The translations under genes and the position numbers were made by a program. The notes beneath the pieces are model-generated. The model did not search any database. It was not told where the DNA came from and saw nothing but the letters and a program-made list of their open reading frames with translations. A stretch of DNA of 64,000 bases from the NCBI GenBank assembly GCA_951394045.1, contig OX595989.1, positions 1,488,001 through 1,552,000 of the forward strand. The letters are read 5' to 3'. This DNA is from Nitzschia sp. DOCU1 (taxonomy: Eukaryota > Bacillariophyta > Bacillariophyceae > Bacillariales > Bacillariaceae). Of the stretch, positions 1 through 10,264 are shown piece by piece (positions within the stretch are counted from its first letter, which is position 1; each line of letters opens with the position of its first letter).

Positions 1-1006
1 GTGCTTGAATCAGACAGTCTTTGACTTGTCCAATGCACTCGTCCAATGTCCAAATAGTAGTATCCGACAAGGATGCAGTCGTGGCAAGACCTGATTGAAT
101 CATGGCCGGATCCAAGACAGTAGGAGTCTTTTTGGCAGCCTTGTACCGTCCCATGTCGAGTTGTTTTTGAATTTCGGCGCCATACAACTTGTTCAAGAGC
201 ACTCCCGTTTCGTTCAGGAGTTGTTCGTCTGACACGTCGTCACTCTTGACTAGCTTGCGCATTCGCAAGACGGATTCCATGTACGTCGATGGTTCTTCGG
301 CTTGTGGATCTTCATAGAGCATACTTTCTTCGACTTTGGAATGAAACAAGAGTTTGTACAATTCCTTGGCCCAAACAATAGTATGCACGGGCATACTGGG
401 AGTACTTCGAATGGTACAAATCGGATATACTTTTTGGGTTTCTTGTGTCTTGCACTCGTAGCAAGCCACTTGACTCGACTTGTGAATGACAGTCACTTGT
501 CCTAAATAGCCAGTGGTACCTGCTTCTACTAATGGAATGTCGGCCGCCAGACACAATCGATTGACGCGACGACGAGCTTCCACATTATCCAAGGCATTCA
601 ACACGAGATCAAATTGCTGTAAAAACGCAACATTGAATTGAGACGCATCACAAACATTGCCATGATGTGCCACATATTGAATGGGTTGGAGATTAGCGCC
701 ATGGGAAGGAGGCACCATTTCTTGGGCGACTTGACAAGCCACTGTACATTTCGCCATTCCCACATGCTGTGAGCGAAATAACAATTGACGATTGAGATTG
801 GAAACATCAATGGTATCCAAATCAATGACTTGTACATTTCGAAAACCACTCAGCGCAAGATCCTTCAAAAGTTCACAGCCAATGCCACCGCTGCCAACGA
901 CGAGCAATTGACAGGATTGAATTTTGTGGAGCATTTCTGGGCCGAGTGTGCGTTCCAAGCCAAACAGAGGATTGGACATGTTGAGAGGAACAGTAGTAGT
1001 ACTCAT
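1..1006 (-). CDS. UBA2: SUMO-activating enzyme subunit UBA2 (partial, C-terminus off the window)
   Basis: Catalytic subunit of the heterodimeric SUMO E1, which adenylates SUMO and takes it as a thioester before passing it to Ubc9. The frame is open from the ATG at 1006 to the window edge (335 codons, no intron). Near residue 36 is the nucleotide motif VVGSGGIGCE, followed by DLDTIDVSNLNRQLLF, the E1 signature. Zinc-ligand CYEC is followed by PICTIRSTP, where the Cys of the CTIR motif is the SUMO-thioester Cys in the family. LNALDNVEARRRVNR and AGTTGYLGQV are also E1 core motifs. The wording matches UBA2 rather than UBA3 or UBA1, because of CTIR-TP and the spacing of the CYEC pair. The ubiquitin-like and C-terminal domains lie outside the window. 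It is divergent with the small gene at 1364. Identification is firm; only completeness is unknown. Confidence 0.93.
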   Translation of the reverse strand, partial: MSTTTVPLNMSNPLFGLERTLGPEMLHKIQSCQLLVVGSGGIGCELLKDLALSGFRNVQVIDLDTIDVSNLNRQLLFRSQHVGMAKCTVACQVAQEMVPPSHGANLQPIQYVAHHGNVCDASQFNVAFLQQFDLVLNALDNVEARRRVNRLCLAADIPLVEAGTTGYLGQVTVIHKSSQVACYECKTQETQKVYPICTIRSTPSMPVHTIVWAKELYKLLFHSKVEESMLYEDPQAEEPSTYMESVLRMRKLVKSDDVSDEQLLNETGVLLNKLYGAEIQKQLDMGRYKAAKKTPTVLDPAMIQSGLATTASLSDTTIWTLDECIGQVKDCLIQA

Positions 1007-1363
1007 GATGAGTGTGGAGATTGTAATAGTAAGTTTGAGTGGAAAGTTGTCGTCAGAGTGACAATGACAATGACAGGCGAGTGCCGGGAATAAGGATCTG
1101 CGTGCCGTCGGCGTTTTGGCAGCACCCGCGAGGGTCCGGTCACGACGGCAAGCTCTCTCGGACAGATGACGGACGGAGGCGAACGAGGATACGATACTCG
1201 ACTTGTTCGAGTTCTTTAGAACGTTCCCGCGCAAAAATGGCGGCAGCAAAATATCCACCATGGCGTCCGTTTTGGAATTGGAACACCGTCCAACAAACGT
1301 TGCAGAGAGCATCGTCCACATCTCTCGACCTACAGGCATTCACTACAACACACTACTACTACT
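1007..1363. other. Divergent intergenic region between UBA2 and the MIC12/13-like gene
   Basis: No gene seen. It holds the presumed shared promoter of two head-to-head genes. A short run of TGACAA-type repeats lies near 1060-1075. No clear TATA box was recognised. Confidence 0.5.
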
Positions 1364-1839
1364 ATGGTCTTTCATGTTCCATCCTTTTTGGCAGGTTCGG
1401 CCCTTTCGGGTACAGCTTTTCTCCTTGTGAATCAACAATTGTCCTATCGGAATCGATTGACCTATAAATGGCCATTGGCAGGTATGTCAATGGCATGCAC
1501 AAAGGCGCAAATGAAATCATAATCTCACATTTGTTTATTTGGTTGTGTGGCATTCTAGAAAAAGTCGAAACAGTCATGCGAGCGCAATGGAACGAGTTCA
1601 AGACGAAACTGAATGATAATGAACCCGCCAAGGTGCGTCTACTAGCTAGAGATTCGGTTGGTTCGGAGAATGCTGTGGCTGTTGGCGTGCACTAACATCA
1701 CTTGTGTAAAAATCGTTGTGGCTATTTATTTTGCGCGCTGACATTTCCGTTTTAGTTGGCAAGTCGAGAAGTCGCATCCTTTTCGACGCATTGGAATAAT
1801 GGAATTTCCAAGGCCAAATCGTTTTTTGAAAAGCAATAA
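1364..1839 (+). CDS. Small three-exon gene, MICOS MIC12/MIC13-like single-pass protein
   Basis: Reconstructed by splicing: exons 1364-1481, 1559-1632 and 1756-1839, with GT-AG introns of 77 nt (GTATGT...TCTAG) and 123 nt (GTGCGT...TTTAG). The three pieces join in frame to 91 residues and end at a TAA. Residues 7-24 form one glycine/alanine-rich membrane segment (FLAGSALSGTAFLLV) followed by basic residues. The middle is a charged helix (EKVETVMRAQWNEFKTKL). The C-terminus carries HWNNGISKAKSFFEKQ. A single N-terminal membrane span plus a C-terminal WNxGI stretch resembles MIC12/Aim5 and MIC13/QIL1, which help bridge MICOS subcomplexes at mitochondrial cristae junctions. The family call is an inference from size, topology and that short motif; the gene structure is better supported than the name. 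Each exon alone is too short to stand out as a gene. Confidence 0.55.
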
Positions 1840-3681
1840 CCATGATGATTCAATGGATATTACTAGTATTGGGGGTTTTACCGAAAAAGATAAAGCCAGG
1901 GCAAGGTTTGGATCGAGCGGTCAGTCGGCTTGAAGGGGCTGCTGGGTTTTGGCGGGTTTTGGCACTACGAGCCAACAGCAAATTCTGGAGTATGGTTGAC
2001 GCGAAACAAGAGTTGGAAACAAATGGATGGTAGTATCGTCCCACTTTAAAAAAGCTAGAGCACCCGTCCGGCCTTGGACGAAATGTATATTACACACAAT
2101 AGAATGCCGTAGCAGTCGCGTCGCTCGAGGAAAACAGTCGGCTGCTGGGAAACACACAATGATGGTCTCCGAATCGCGTTACTCGTTGCTTGCTTCTACT
2201 ACCGGTAGTACTCCTCCGGAGCAGTGTTTGTAGCAGCTAGCTAGAGAGAAAATGAAGGGGGAAAGGAGCTGTAGCTACATTACTTCGGGCCCAACGTCAT
2301 GTAGGTCCGACCGGTTATCATGGATATGCATTTAGATGAGTCGATTCAGTCCTGCTTCAACCGACAGCCAGCTGCTGCTCGACCCCTGACATCTGGTCAC
2401 GTCGCAACAGCTTGCCACGGAACGTGATTGTTGAGACTCGCCCCGCGGATTCTCTAGTCGTCGAAGTTTTAGCTACTCCTGAGCTCTGCTTGAGTAATAT
2501 GATAGCAATAGCGACTCATTGTAGTAGACTAACATATCTCCTCCTACTTCATCTTGCTTTACTACCTACCATAGATTCTTCGTCGATAGATGGAGTCTAG
2601 CTGCTGCTGAAAGCTACCATTCAGTAATTCTCTAGGTTGAAGAAGAGGCACCCGACAGGTAACTAAAGTGCCCACTCCTTGGTAGGCACACCATCTACTG
2701 GTATCACCTGACGACTTGTTCTCGTCGGTCAATTTTCGTCTTGGGTCCTTGTCTTAGCTCTTCTTCGGTGCTTCTCTACATGCCACGCACGGCAAACGAG
2801 CGCCATCTGCTTGAGATGAGAAGACTACGATTTCGAGGCAGCGGTCCATACAATTTTCCAGAGTGGAAAGCAACTCACCACCAGCATCTGCAACGGTCGC
2901 TATGCTCCTACGGCCGCGTACCCACAGTAGAGGAACAGCAAGCTATCATGCGTTTTGTTACTACTCGAAGACCGACAAGCAAAAGACGGATTTTTCACCC
3001 GGTAGTTACTTGCACCAGCACCCCGAAGTAGTCTTGCATCGTACAGTCCGTACCAGGTACTTGCAATACTATCGCTATATCGTAACAAGTTCTTGCGGGT
3101 CGGAAAGTGCGTGTTAGCCCGTGCTTTCCCTCTGAAGAACACCCATGACGTCACAGTTGAATCTCGTAATTTTATTTCAGAGATCACGTAGAATTTGTAC
3201 GGGTCAAGATCTCAGCCCCGTCTAATTAATATTTTCGCATGGTGTCACTAGAGAACACAAAATCGCGGTATCTTTCTTCGCGAAGGCCGCAACCTGCTGG
3301 CAATTCGAGAACGGTTTTCTTCCTCTCTGCTCCTCGTTTTTTCGCCTCTCGCTCATCCAATCTGGAATCGGAGGGTCGGAATGGATGATGCCACAAAGGT
3401 TCTTGCCCATTTCGCGCCTCCTTTGTTAGTGTTAAATTGTGTTCCACTAGCAGTCTGTGATTCATATCTCTTTCCAACGTTAGGTTCGGATATCATTAGT
3501 AAGTGAGTGTTGTGGATTGGGTGTCTCTTCCTTGATTCAGAGCACGTGTCCTCACGAACCGTGTGTCTTTTCCACCCTTCGTGTCTGTACAGTGAGCTTT
3601 CATCTATCATTCCCGACGCCCAAGCCATATGGAGAGAAGATCTCGGATGGTTTCAACGCAACTGATTCACTCACGACCTTG
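1840..3681. other. Long intergenic region upstream of the HSF gene
   Basis: No convincing gene. Short open frames on both strands lack recognisable domains and ATG-led coding character. It contains short palindromes: ACTACCGGTAGT near 2199-2210 and CTAGCTAG near 2236. A perfect TGACGTCA lies at 3146. The 5' leader of the HSF gene is presumably in its last few hundred bases. Confidence 0.45.
3146..3153. promoter_or_regulatory. Perfect TGACGTCA palindrome (CRE/bZIP-type site)
   Basis: Eight-base perfect palindrome about 530 bp upstream of the HSF start codon. In diatoms, TGACGT-type CO2/cAMP-response elements bound by bZIP factors are known from carbonic anhydrase promoters. Function here is inferred from the motif only. 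Confidence 0.3.
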
Positions 3682-4723
3682 ATGATTCATCAACGGCATC
3701 AAGCTTCGATAGTAACACCGGAATACCAGAAGAAGGAAGTGATCTTCTCGAGTCCGGCAGCAGGTATAGATGATGCTGACAGTGAAATGCGCCGAGCCTC
3801 GATGCAAGTGACTTCGGAGGCAATAGCCATGGTTCAAGGAGGGCTGCTTTCGTCTCCAGGGAAACGAACTCTGGCTCCTCGTCCTGGTAAGTGATGCACA
3901 TGCCCTCAACTCAGTCACAAAATCGTAAGATATCGCTCACATTTTTCTCAAAGTTAAAACTGGCACGAGACAGAAGGGCTTGCCGCCTCCTATTCCACTC
4001 ATCAGTGGTAGAAGCAAGACGTTTTCGCACAGCGGCAGTCAGAGGTTAAACAAGTTTGTCCGCCGCCTACATGATATGCTTCAAGCCGAAAAGGATTCTG
4101 GTGTAGTTGAGTGGCGCCGGGGCCTACTGGTGCTGTACTCTACGGATGCTTTCGCGAAGAAACTTCTTCCAAAGTACTTCAATACCAGGAACTTCAAGAC
4201 GTTTCGCCGTCAATTGAACTACTACGGCTTTGTGCATGTACGTTCGTACAATACCACTGGATCGTCCACTACCGCTCTCTGGGTCAACCGTGATCTTGCG
4301 AGTGAAGGTACCGACGAGATATCTAGTGTTTTGAAACTCAAGCGAGTCGAACCTTGTGAAGAGGCCAAGACCGCAGAGGGCAGACGTCAGCGCAAGGAGG
4401 AGGCTCTCCACACCGTAGAAGAAGATATTGGCGTCAGCGCCAAGACCTTACAGCTCGAGCAGATCCGTTCGATGGCACTGCGCGGTGACGATGTGCTTAT
4501 TGACGAGCCCCAGTTCATGGCTTTTTCATCCATGACGCACCCACCGATCCCCACGGAAGTTCATCTAGTTGCAGACGTCTCCGTCACTGACAACACGGAC
4601 AGTGGTAGCTTCGTTGCATACTCTAGAGAAGAGGAAGCCTCGGAGTCGGGAAATGTTCAAGAAGAAGAGGACAGCGACAGTGCAAGCGCAGCAAACCTTT
4701 TGCTGATGCTTTCAAGGGCGTAG
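3682..4723 (+). CDS. HSF-family DNA-binding transcription factor
   Basis: Two exons, 3682-3886 and 3954-4723, joined across a 67-nt GTAAGT...AAAG intron to give 324 residues. The start is the first in-frame ATG; codons upstream in the frame have none. The winged-helix HSF domain spans about residues 95-190: KFVRRLHDML opens it, and the recognition-helix region reads NFKTFRRQLNYYGFVH, matching the family pattern F-x-x-RQLN-x-YGF. The usual SWxxxG segment is altered to VEWRRGLLVLYSTDAF, still ending in the hydrophobic core before LPKYF. A Glu/Arg-rich helical stretch after residue 205 may oligomerise but is shorter than a classical HR-A/B zipper. The acidic Ser/Glu-rich C-terminus could be an activation region. 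HSF families are strongly expanded in diatoms, so a heat-shock role cannot be assumed. The DNA-binding family is clear; target genes are unknown. Confidence 0.88.
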
Positions 4724-5353
4724 AGCATGCACCTCTACATGGGTCACACAAAAATATTCGCTACATGAAATTCATGACATTAACTGAAGAACTTTGGCTA
4801 CGCGCTAAAGGCCAACAAGCTATGCCATGTTGTACTTGATAAATATAGATTGCTGATTGCTAATGATACTGCTGTACCAGTACAATCATGGCGACTCGCT
4901 CTTAGAGGCCCCCGAGTGGCTACGGTAGTAGGGATGTTGCACCCAGTGCTCGAGGTCTAGCTAGAGCCAGGCATAGAAGATGTGTGGTTGGTAGGATTGA
5001 TTCGCTTTTGAAGTGACGTCATGGATTCCTCGCTCCTCGTCGAGCTCCTAGCTAGCGAGCTCCTCCTAATAGTCCTTCGACTAAACCGACCAAACGGGGA
5101 ATGGTGGCGGGAAACGCGAGCAAAGCCATCCGCTCACGAATGATGCTGTAGAGTATCCAAAGCAAATCTGCGCGCGCGAAGAATCAAACGTCATTCCATG
5201 ATGTCAATCCGCTTTTGGATATCCGGGAGAGGATCCACCTTGCACCACATCAGCTCTTAAGTCATCGATAGCACTGTAGAGAAAAGGTCGTAAACAAGGC
5301 AAGCCGCCGAAGATACTCTACTCAACAGTCGAGATTCATAATTCAAGTTCCAA
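4724..5353. other. Intergenic region upstream of the pentapeptide-repeat gene
   Basis: No gene seen. It contains a TGACGTCA site at 5014 and a cluster of GCTAGC/GAGCTC palindromes around 5040-5065. The end likely holds the promoter and leader of the lumenal protein gene. Confidence 0.45.
5014..5021. promoter_or_regulatory. Perfect TGACGTCA palindrome (CRE/bZIP-type site)
   Basis: Lies 333 bp upstream of the plastid pentapeptide-repeat gene. Same palindrome as at 3146 and 51011. A bZIP-bound light/CO2-responsive element is possible but untested. Confidence 0.3.
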
Positions 5354-6046
5354 ATGAGAGGAGGTAGAGTTGTTTGCATCCTTTTGGGTGCGATCCCGAA
5401 CGCTGTATTTGGATATGGAGTCGTCTCCAATTCACGAGGTGAAAAAAAGGATCAGGTTTGGATGAAAAGTTTCAAGGATATTGGGAGGTTTGCAGTGTCA
5501 TTTAGCGTTGCTGCCGCACTCGTCTTGAACCCTCCGGCAATCGCACTAGACGATCGAGGTGCGAGCTCAAATGCCAATGCGAAGATAACTACGGGTGGTG
5601 CCTCGACTCTCCAGTCTGGTAGAACTATTTCCATCACACGAGGGGTCAATCTTGACAATTCGGACTTTTCTGGTCAAAATCTTAAAGGAGTAGCATTTCA
5701 ACAAAGCATTGTAAGAGACAGCAGTTTTAAAGGGAGCAACCTTGTCGGGGCCTCATTTTTCGATGCGACCTTGGATGGCTCGGATTTTGAGAACGCTGAC
5801 ATGTCTTCAGCCAATGTCGAAATGGCTCAATTCAATCGAGCAAATCTTCACAACACCGTCATACGTGAAGCATATGTATCTGGGTCGACACTGTTCGAGG
5901 GTGTGAAAGATATCGAAGGCTCTGACTGGACGGACACCTACTTGAGAAAAGATCAGCAAAAGTACCTGTGTGCCCATCCCACTGCTAAAGGTACCAACCC
6001 GAAGACTGGCGTCGACACCCGGGAAAGTTTAATGTGCGTTGATTAG
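5354..6046 (+). CDS. Plastid (thylakoid-lumen) pentapeptide-repeat protein
   Basis: Single-exon, 230 residues. The N-terminus looks tripartite: a signal peptide ending NAV-FGYG, with Phe after the likely cleavage site as in diatom plastid leaders; a basic transit stretch (KSFKDIGRF); then a second hydrophobic segment ([18 protein letters not shown]) ending AIA-LDD, like a lumen-transfer signal. Residues about 100-175 are pentapeptide repeats of the A(D/N)LxX type ([56 protein letters not shown]), which fold as a quadrilateral beta-helix. A short C-terminal tail has two Cys ([10 protein letters not shown] and LMCVD). It resembles plant lumenal TL17/TL20-type pentapeptide proteins, whose biochemical role is still unsettled. 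The P450 gene is convergent downstream. Confidence 0.82.
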   Translation: MRGGRVVCILLGAIPNAVFGYGVVSNSRGEKKDQVWMKSFKDIGRFAVSFSVAAALVLNPPAIALDDRGASSNANAKITTGGASTLQSGRTISITRGVNLDNSDFSGQNLKGVAFQQSIVRDSSFKGSNLVGASFFDATLDGSDFENADMSSANVEMAQFNRANLHNTVIREAYVSGSTLFEGVKDIEGSDWTDTYLRKDQQKYLCAHPTAKGTNPKTGVDTRESLMCVD

Positions 6047-6311
6047 AAACACATTTCGACTTGGGGCCTAAATTGCATACCAATCCGTGCTCCACGCGGT
6101 TAACAATTCGTGGTTTATTAGCTATACATTATCGGCGACTGTTCTTTCTATTCTTTCCGGCAGTCTGCACGTAGAATATTTCAACGCGAGATTGCCACGC
6201 TGACCTTGTCCTCACAAGGGTAGCGAGTGTTGTAGCGAACATACCAGCAGCTTCACGGATTCACGGATTCACAGTAAAGTGGAAGCCAATTTCAATTAAT
6301 ACGGTGCGTTG

Positions 6312-8865
6312 TTATTGTGCCGGGTATGCATTTCCTGGATCATCTGGCCGTTGCCTCTTCGGTATATTTTGTGTTGCGACTGCGTCCTTTGTTTGAAAGG
6401 GTTGGCCACTTGCGCTAAACCCACGCTTCAAATGTTGCTTTTCCCAGTAGCCATCGGAGGATGGAGGTGGCGCATCCGGGTCGACTTTTGTCACGTACAT
6501 GTTGAGACCATTCATGGTGTGAATGGTAGCACCTGTCTTCATTCCAACATCCTCGGGGCTCCCCACAAAAGCGAAATCGTAACTCTTCAAGAGTTGGCAC
6601 TGATTTGATGTAGAGCACAATGTCACAGATGAGAGAAATGTCACAACATGCACAGACTCAAACTATACGATTGTTTGCACACGTACCATTGTGGCGGCAG
6701 CTTCCAGCATGGCGAATTGATCGCCAACGCATTTTCGTGCTCCTCCGCCAAAGGGTAAGAAAGCAAAATCAGCTGCCTGCTCGTTCGGATACAGGCCGCT
6801 GATCTTATCCGGATCGTATCCATCCCATCCGGGGACTTTGCTATTCTTGAACGGACGTTCCCATCGCGTGGGGTCGAACTTCAACGGCTCTTCCCAAAGA
6901 TCTGGGCTTCGGTGCAAATTCCATGTCGAAATGAAGATGTCAGTTCCACGAAGGACCCGCACCCCGCCATTCATCGCGGAACTTCCTTGGGGCAATGTGT
7001 CCTCTCGACGGGCCCTTCGAATAAGTACAGGTGGTTCCGGATAAAGTCGCAGACCTTCAATGAGTGCATAGCGCATCTTTTTCATTGCCACAAGATCATC
7101 ATAATCAGGTCGGTCCTTTCCCTTCATGACAGTTCGCACTTCGTGCTGAATCTCTTTCAAAAGGCCAGGGTCGCCCTGGTGCAACTCAAATAAAGTCCAA
7201 GTCAACATGGCTGCCGTAGTTTCGTGTCCTGCAATGAGCATTGTCATAAGATCATCCCTAAGTGTCATGGACGATAAATCTTCACCCCTCATGTCCACCA
7301 AAAATCGTAGCAACGACGGGTCGTCCGCATTCTCGCGCTGTTCCAATTCTTCTACGGTCGCCTCTCGTCGCGTCGAAACCGCTTGGTTGATCAAATCTGC
7401 CAAAATATCATCCAACATGGTCATATCTCGACGGAATTCTACTTGGCTTCCCATCCAATTATCGGCATATGGTAGATTCCAATATGGAATGAACGACGAC
7501 GAGCGGTGCTCGGCTTCCCGCAAAACACGGTAGACAGCCTTTACAATAGGCGATTCCTTGGTGACCGAGCCAAAATCATAATTGAACACTGCCTTACCTA
7601 TCGTACGGTAACAAAACGAATGGCATTGGATGTGTGAGCACATTATATTTGTACGGCAATGAAGGGCTTGCAGCCTTCCGTCCTGTGGACTGCCAGGGAC
7701 CCCAAAATCTGCACATGGACTTACCGATGATATCAAGGGTCACGGAACAGAATCGCTCCTCCATATCAACCACTGTTCCCTGCTTTTTTGAAAGATCGTC
7801 AACCAGGATTTCCGCTCTCTCGCTGAATAGCGTGATCATTCGATTCAGCCATCGCTTGTGAAATCCCGGCACGACGGCTCGACGACGAACCTAGTAAAGG
7901 ACAAGACAGAAGTGGAAAATCAAGTGGTGAGCTCAACCTTCTCAGATGCAAGCTGAACGACCAATGAAGCCAGCTGGGAAGCTTCTACTTACCTTCCAAG
8001 TCGCTGGGTCAGCTGGAATTAGTCCTTTACCCATGATCGGCTCTAGGATTTCCGCCAACATTCCTTTGCAATATTCGTCGGTACTTTTGGTTCTAAGGAT
8101 GTGTTTCGCCATGACAGGGTCACTGATCACCAAAAACGATTTCGGTCCAAACGCCAGGTTGAAAATGGGACCATACTCCAAAAAGTACTTGTTGAGAAGT
8201 AGGAAGAGCGGACCGCCAGCCAGCGTTTGAAGATCGCCACCCAAGGCGCCTTTGATGAACGAAAAGAAAGAACCTTCGTACTTTTGGATAACTGCGTTGG
8301 GAACGGCAGTCATTCCCAGCACGGGGCCCAGCCCGAACGCCGACAAGATGTTAATAGCGAATAGCACGGCTACGTCAAAGACGTTGACCGGGGGGATTTC
8401 AGAAGCAGCGCCTTTTACGCGGTGCTTGCTCACCAAGAAGTCAAAAGGCGATGGTTGTTTTACCCAGGTACCATCGTCACGCACCCGAAGGCCTGCAAAG
8501 TAGCGTCGCATCTTCTCGATCTCCCAATCGAATCCCTTTTGACGGGTGGGATCACTCTCCCAGCTCTTTATCAGGCTGGACTCATATGTCGAAGTATCCA
8601 AAAGTTGGACCTTATCCTTTCGGCCCGGGATTCCTTGGCCTTTGATTCGAAGCGTTCGAGGGAGATTAGACACTGGCAAGTCGTCTTCTTCATCTTCAGG
8701 GTCCTCGCCATTGGTCGCAGGCAGCCGGTCGGTTTCTGGCCGCTGTAGCACCGAAATGGAAGAGGAACGGAGTTGTTGGACACGTGGCTGAGGTGCAAAC
8801 GCATTCACAACTGTGCAAGAAGAGAACGATAGCAGCGCCAGCACAGTGACCGATAGGAATTTCAT
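6312..8865 (-). CDS. Plastid cytochrome P450, CYP97-type (carotenoid hydroxylase-like)
   Basis: Four exons on the minus strand: 8865-7993, 7890-7725, 7597-6687 and 6599-6312, giving 745 residues; all introns are GT-AG and keep frame. The leader is a signal peptide ending VVNAFAPQP, the canonical diatom plastid site. P450 landmarks in order: I-helix AGHETT at about 469-474, K-helix EGLR at about 527-530, and heme loop [10 protein letters not shown] with the ligand Cys at about 636. The splice at [13 protein letters not shown] and the ending [16 protein letters not shown] match the CYP97 family, which hydroxylates carotenoid rings. Diatom members (LUT1-like) are candidates for steps between carotenes and zeaxanthin/fucoxanthin. 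A Glu/Asp-rich N-terminal extension of some 200 residues precedes the catalytic part. The last intron (6686-6600) is the least certain boundary. Substrate is inferred from the family. Confidence 0.87.
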
Positions 8866-10264
8866 GGTAATTGAGATCCAGGAATCGTTTGCTTAGGAAA
8901 CCGAGTACAAACGTTCCGAAATCGGAATGAAATGTACAAGTGGAGACGGAACAATGATCGGACTGCCGATGGAAAAGGAGTCGGTTTACAGCAATCACAA
9001 GCCTTGTGAAGAGACGGCAAGGGGTTCAGTTGCTTTCAGGAGACGTATAATCTGTCCCCAACTGACTACCTTTCACCAGCAGGAGAAGATGCCCTCGTTG
9101 ATGGTTGTGATGGTTGGTCGGAATGTGTGCGAGAGGCCAGATAACAGGACGTCGTGCGGCATGCGACATTCAGCATGGTGATGTGTGTGGTTTTATGGCC
9201 TACGTGGCTATGGTTGAAAAAGCTAAAAGAGCTCCCCTCGCGCAAAATTTCTCGGATGGAAGTCGAACAAAAGTTCCGGAGAACCCGGATGAAACCCTCC
9301 TCTCGTCTCCATTACTTCAACTTGGTGCGTGACTGAACGTTGGGCTTCCTGCGGATTTGGACGACAAAATCGTTTCATCCGTGATTGAATTGCCGATCTT
9401 TCATCGCCGTGCCTTGTCGGATCCAACGATCTTTTGGAAGTATGCATGCTCCAAGGATCGGATCCAGAAGTAAGCCACCCCGGTTCGGATTTCGGACCTT
9501 GATCTGGATCCTTTTGAAGTTGTAGCTTCGTTTTTGCAATAGTTGATCGTGGTGACAAGTGGAAGTGCAAAAAGTGAAATACCATATAAGATAGTCCAGT
9601 TGATCGAGGAGTTAGACCGACGTCTCTACCCACTACTTTTAGAGTGTAGTACTCATTTTATTTACGTAGAGTCGCTATTTTTCAACCGTTTCGTACAGAC
9701 GGAAGTTGAATACAGTCCACTTAAACAAAAAAGGCCTCACCGTCCCTCCTGGTGCTGATAGTTATGAATCCATTGGTACACTCGCTCTAGTAGCAAGACG
9801 AAAATCATTTTTTCTATTATTTTAGCAGTCGAGTTCATCTTCTTCGAATCTCTACTTTTCGAGCTTATGTTTGAAATCATACATATATTCCAGCTTTCTT
9901 CTAATAGCAGGTGCCATCATAGCAAGCAGTCGTTGGCATCGTTGTAACGCTCATAATGTCGTGAGTATGAATACTGGGTACACGTATACATTCCAACCGT
10001 ACTTCCACGCGTAGCAATTTTTTCAATTTCAAATATTCGGCGGTGAAGAATTTGGCGCAACGAAATGGACACTTTTGGACACGGGATTACCAATCAGGGC
10101 GTCCCACGCGCGTGCAATGCCGCTCTTTGTCATTCCTTGGGACAAGTTCTTGAGAAGAGTCCAGAAAAGCATCATCCACTTCTTCTTTATCAACAACATC
10201 ACCTCATCGTCAGAAAGTCGCCTTCTTCTTGCCAACTCATCCTTGTGGCACTTCTTGAAATAAC
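8866..10264. other. Divergent intergenic region between the P450 and OPR-like genes
   Basis: No supported gene in about 1.4 kb. A minus-strand open stretch at 10029-10250 looks mildly coding (DELARRRRLSDDEVM) but has no ATG and is closed upstream by a stop. The region presumably contains two promoters. Confidence 0.4.

Noticed and set aside
10029..10250. Possible minus-strand terminal exon (KKCHKDELARRRRLSDDEV)
   Set aside because: Amino-acid composition looks coding, but there is no ATG, a stop lies just upstream, and no upstream exon was found. Worth a transcript check.
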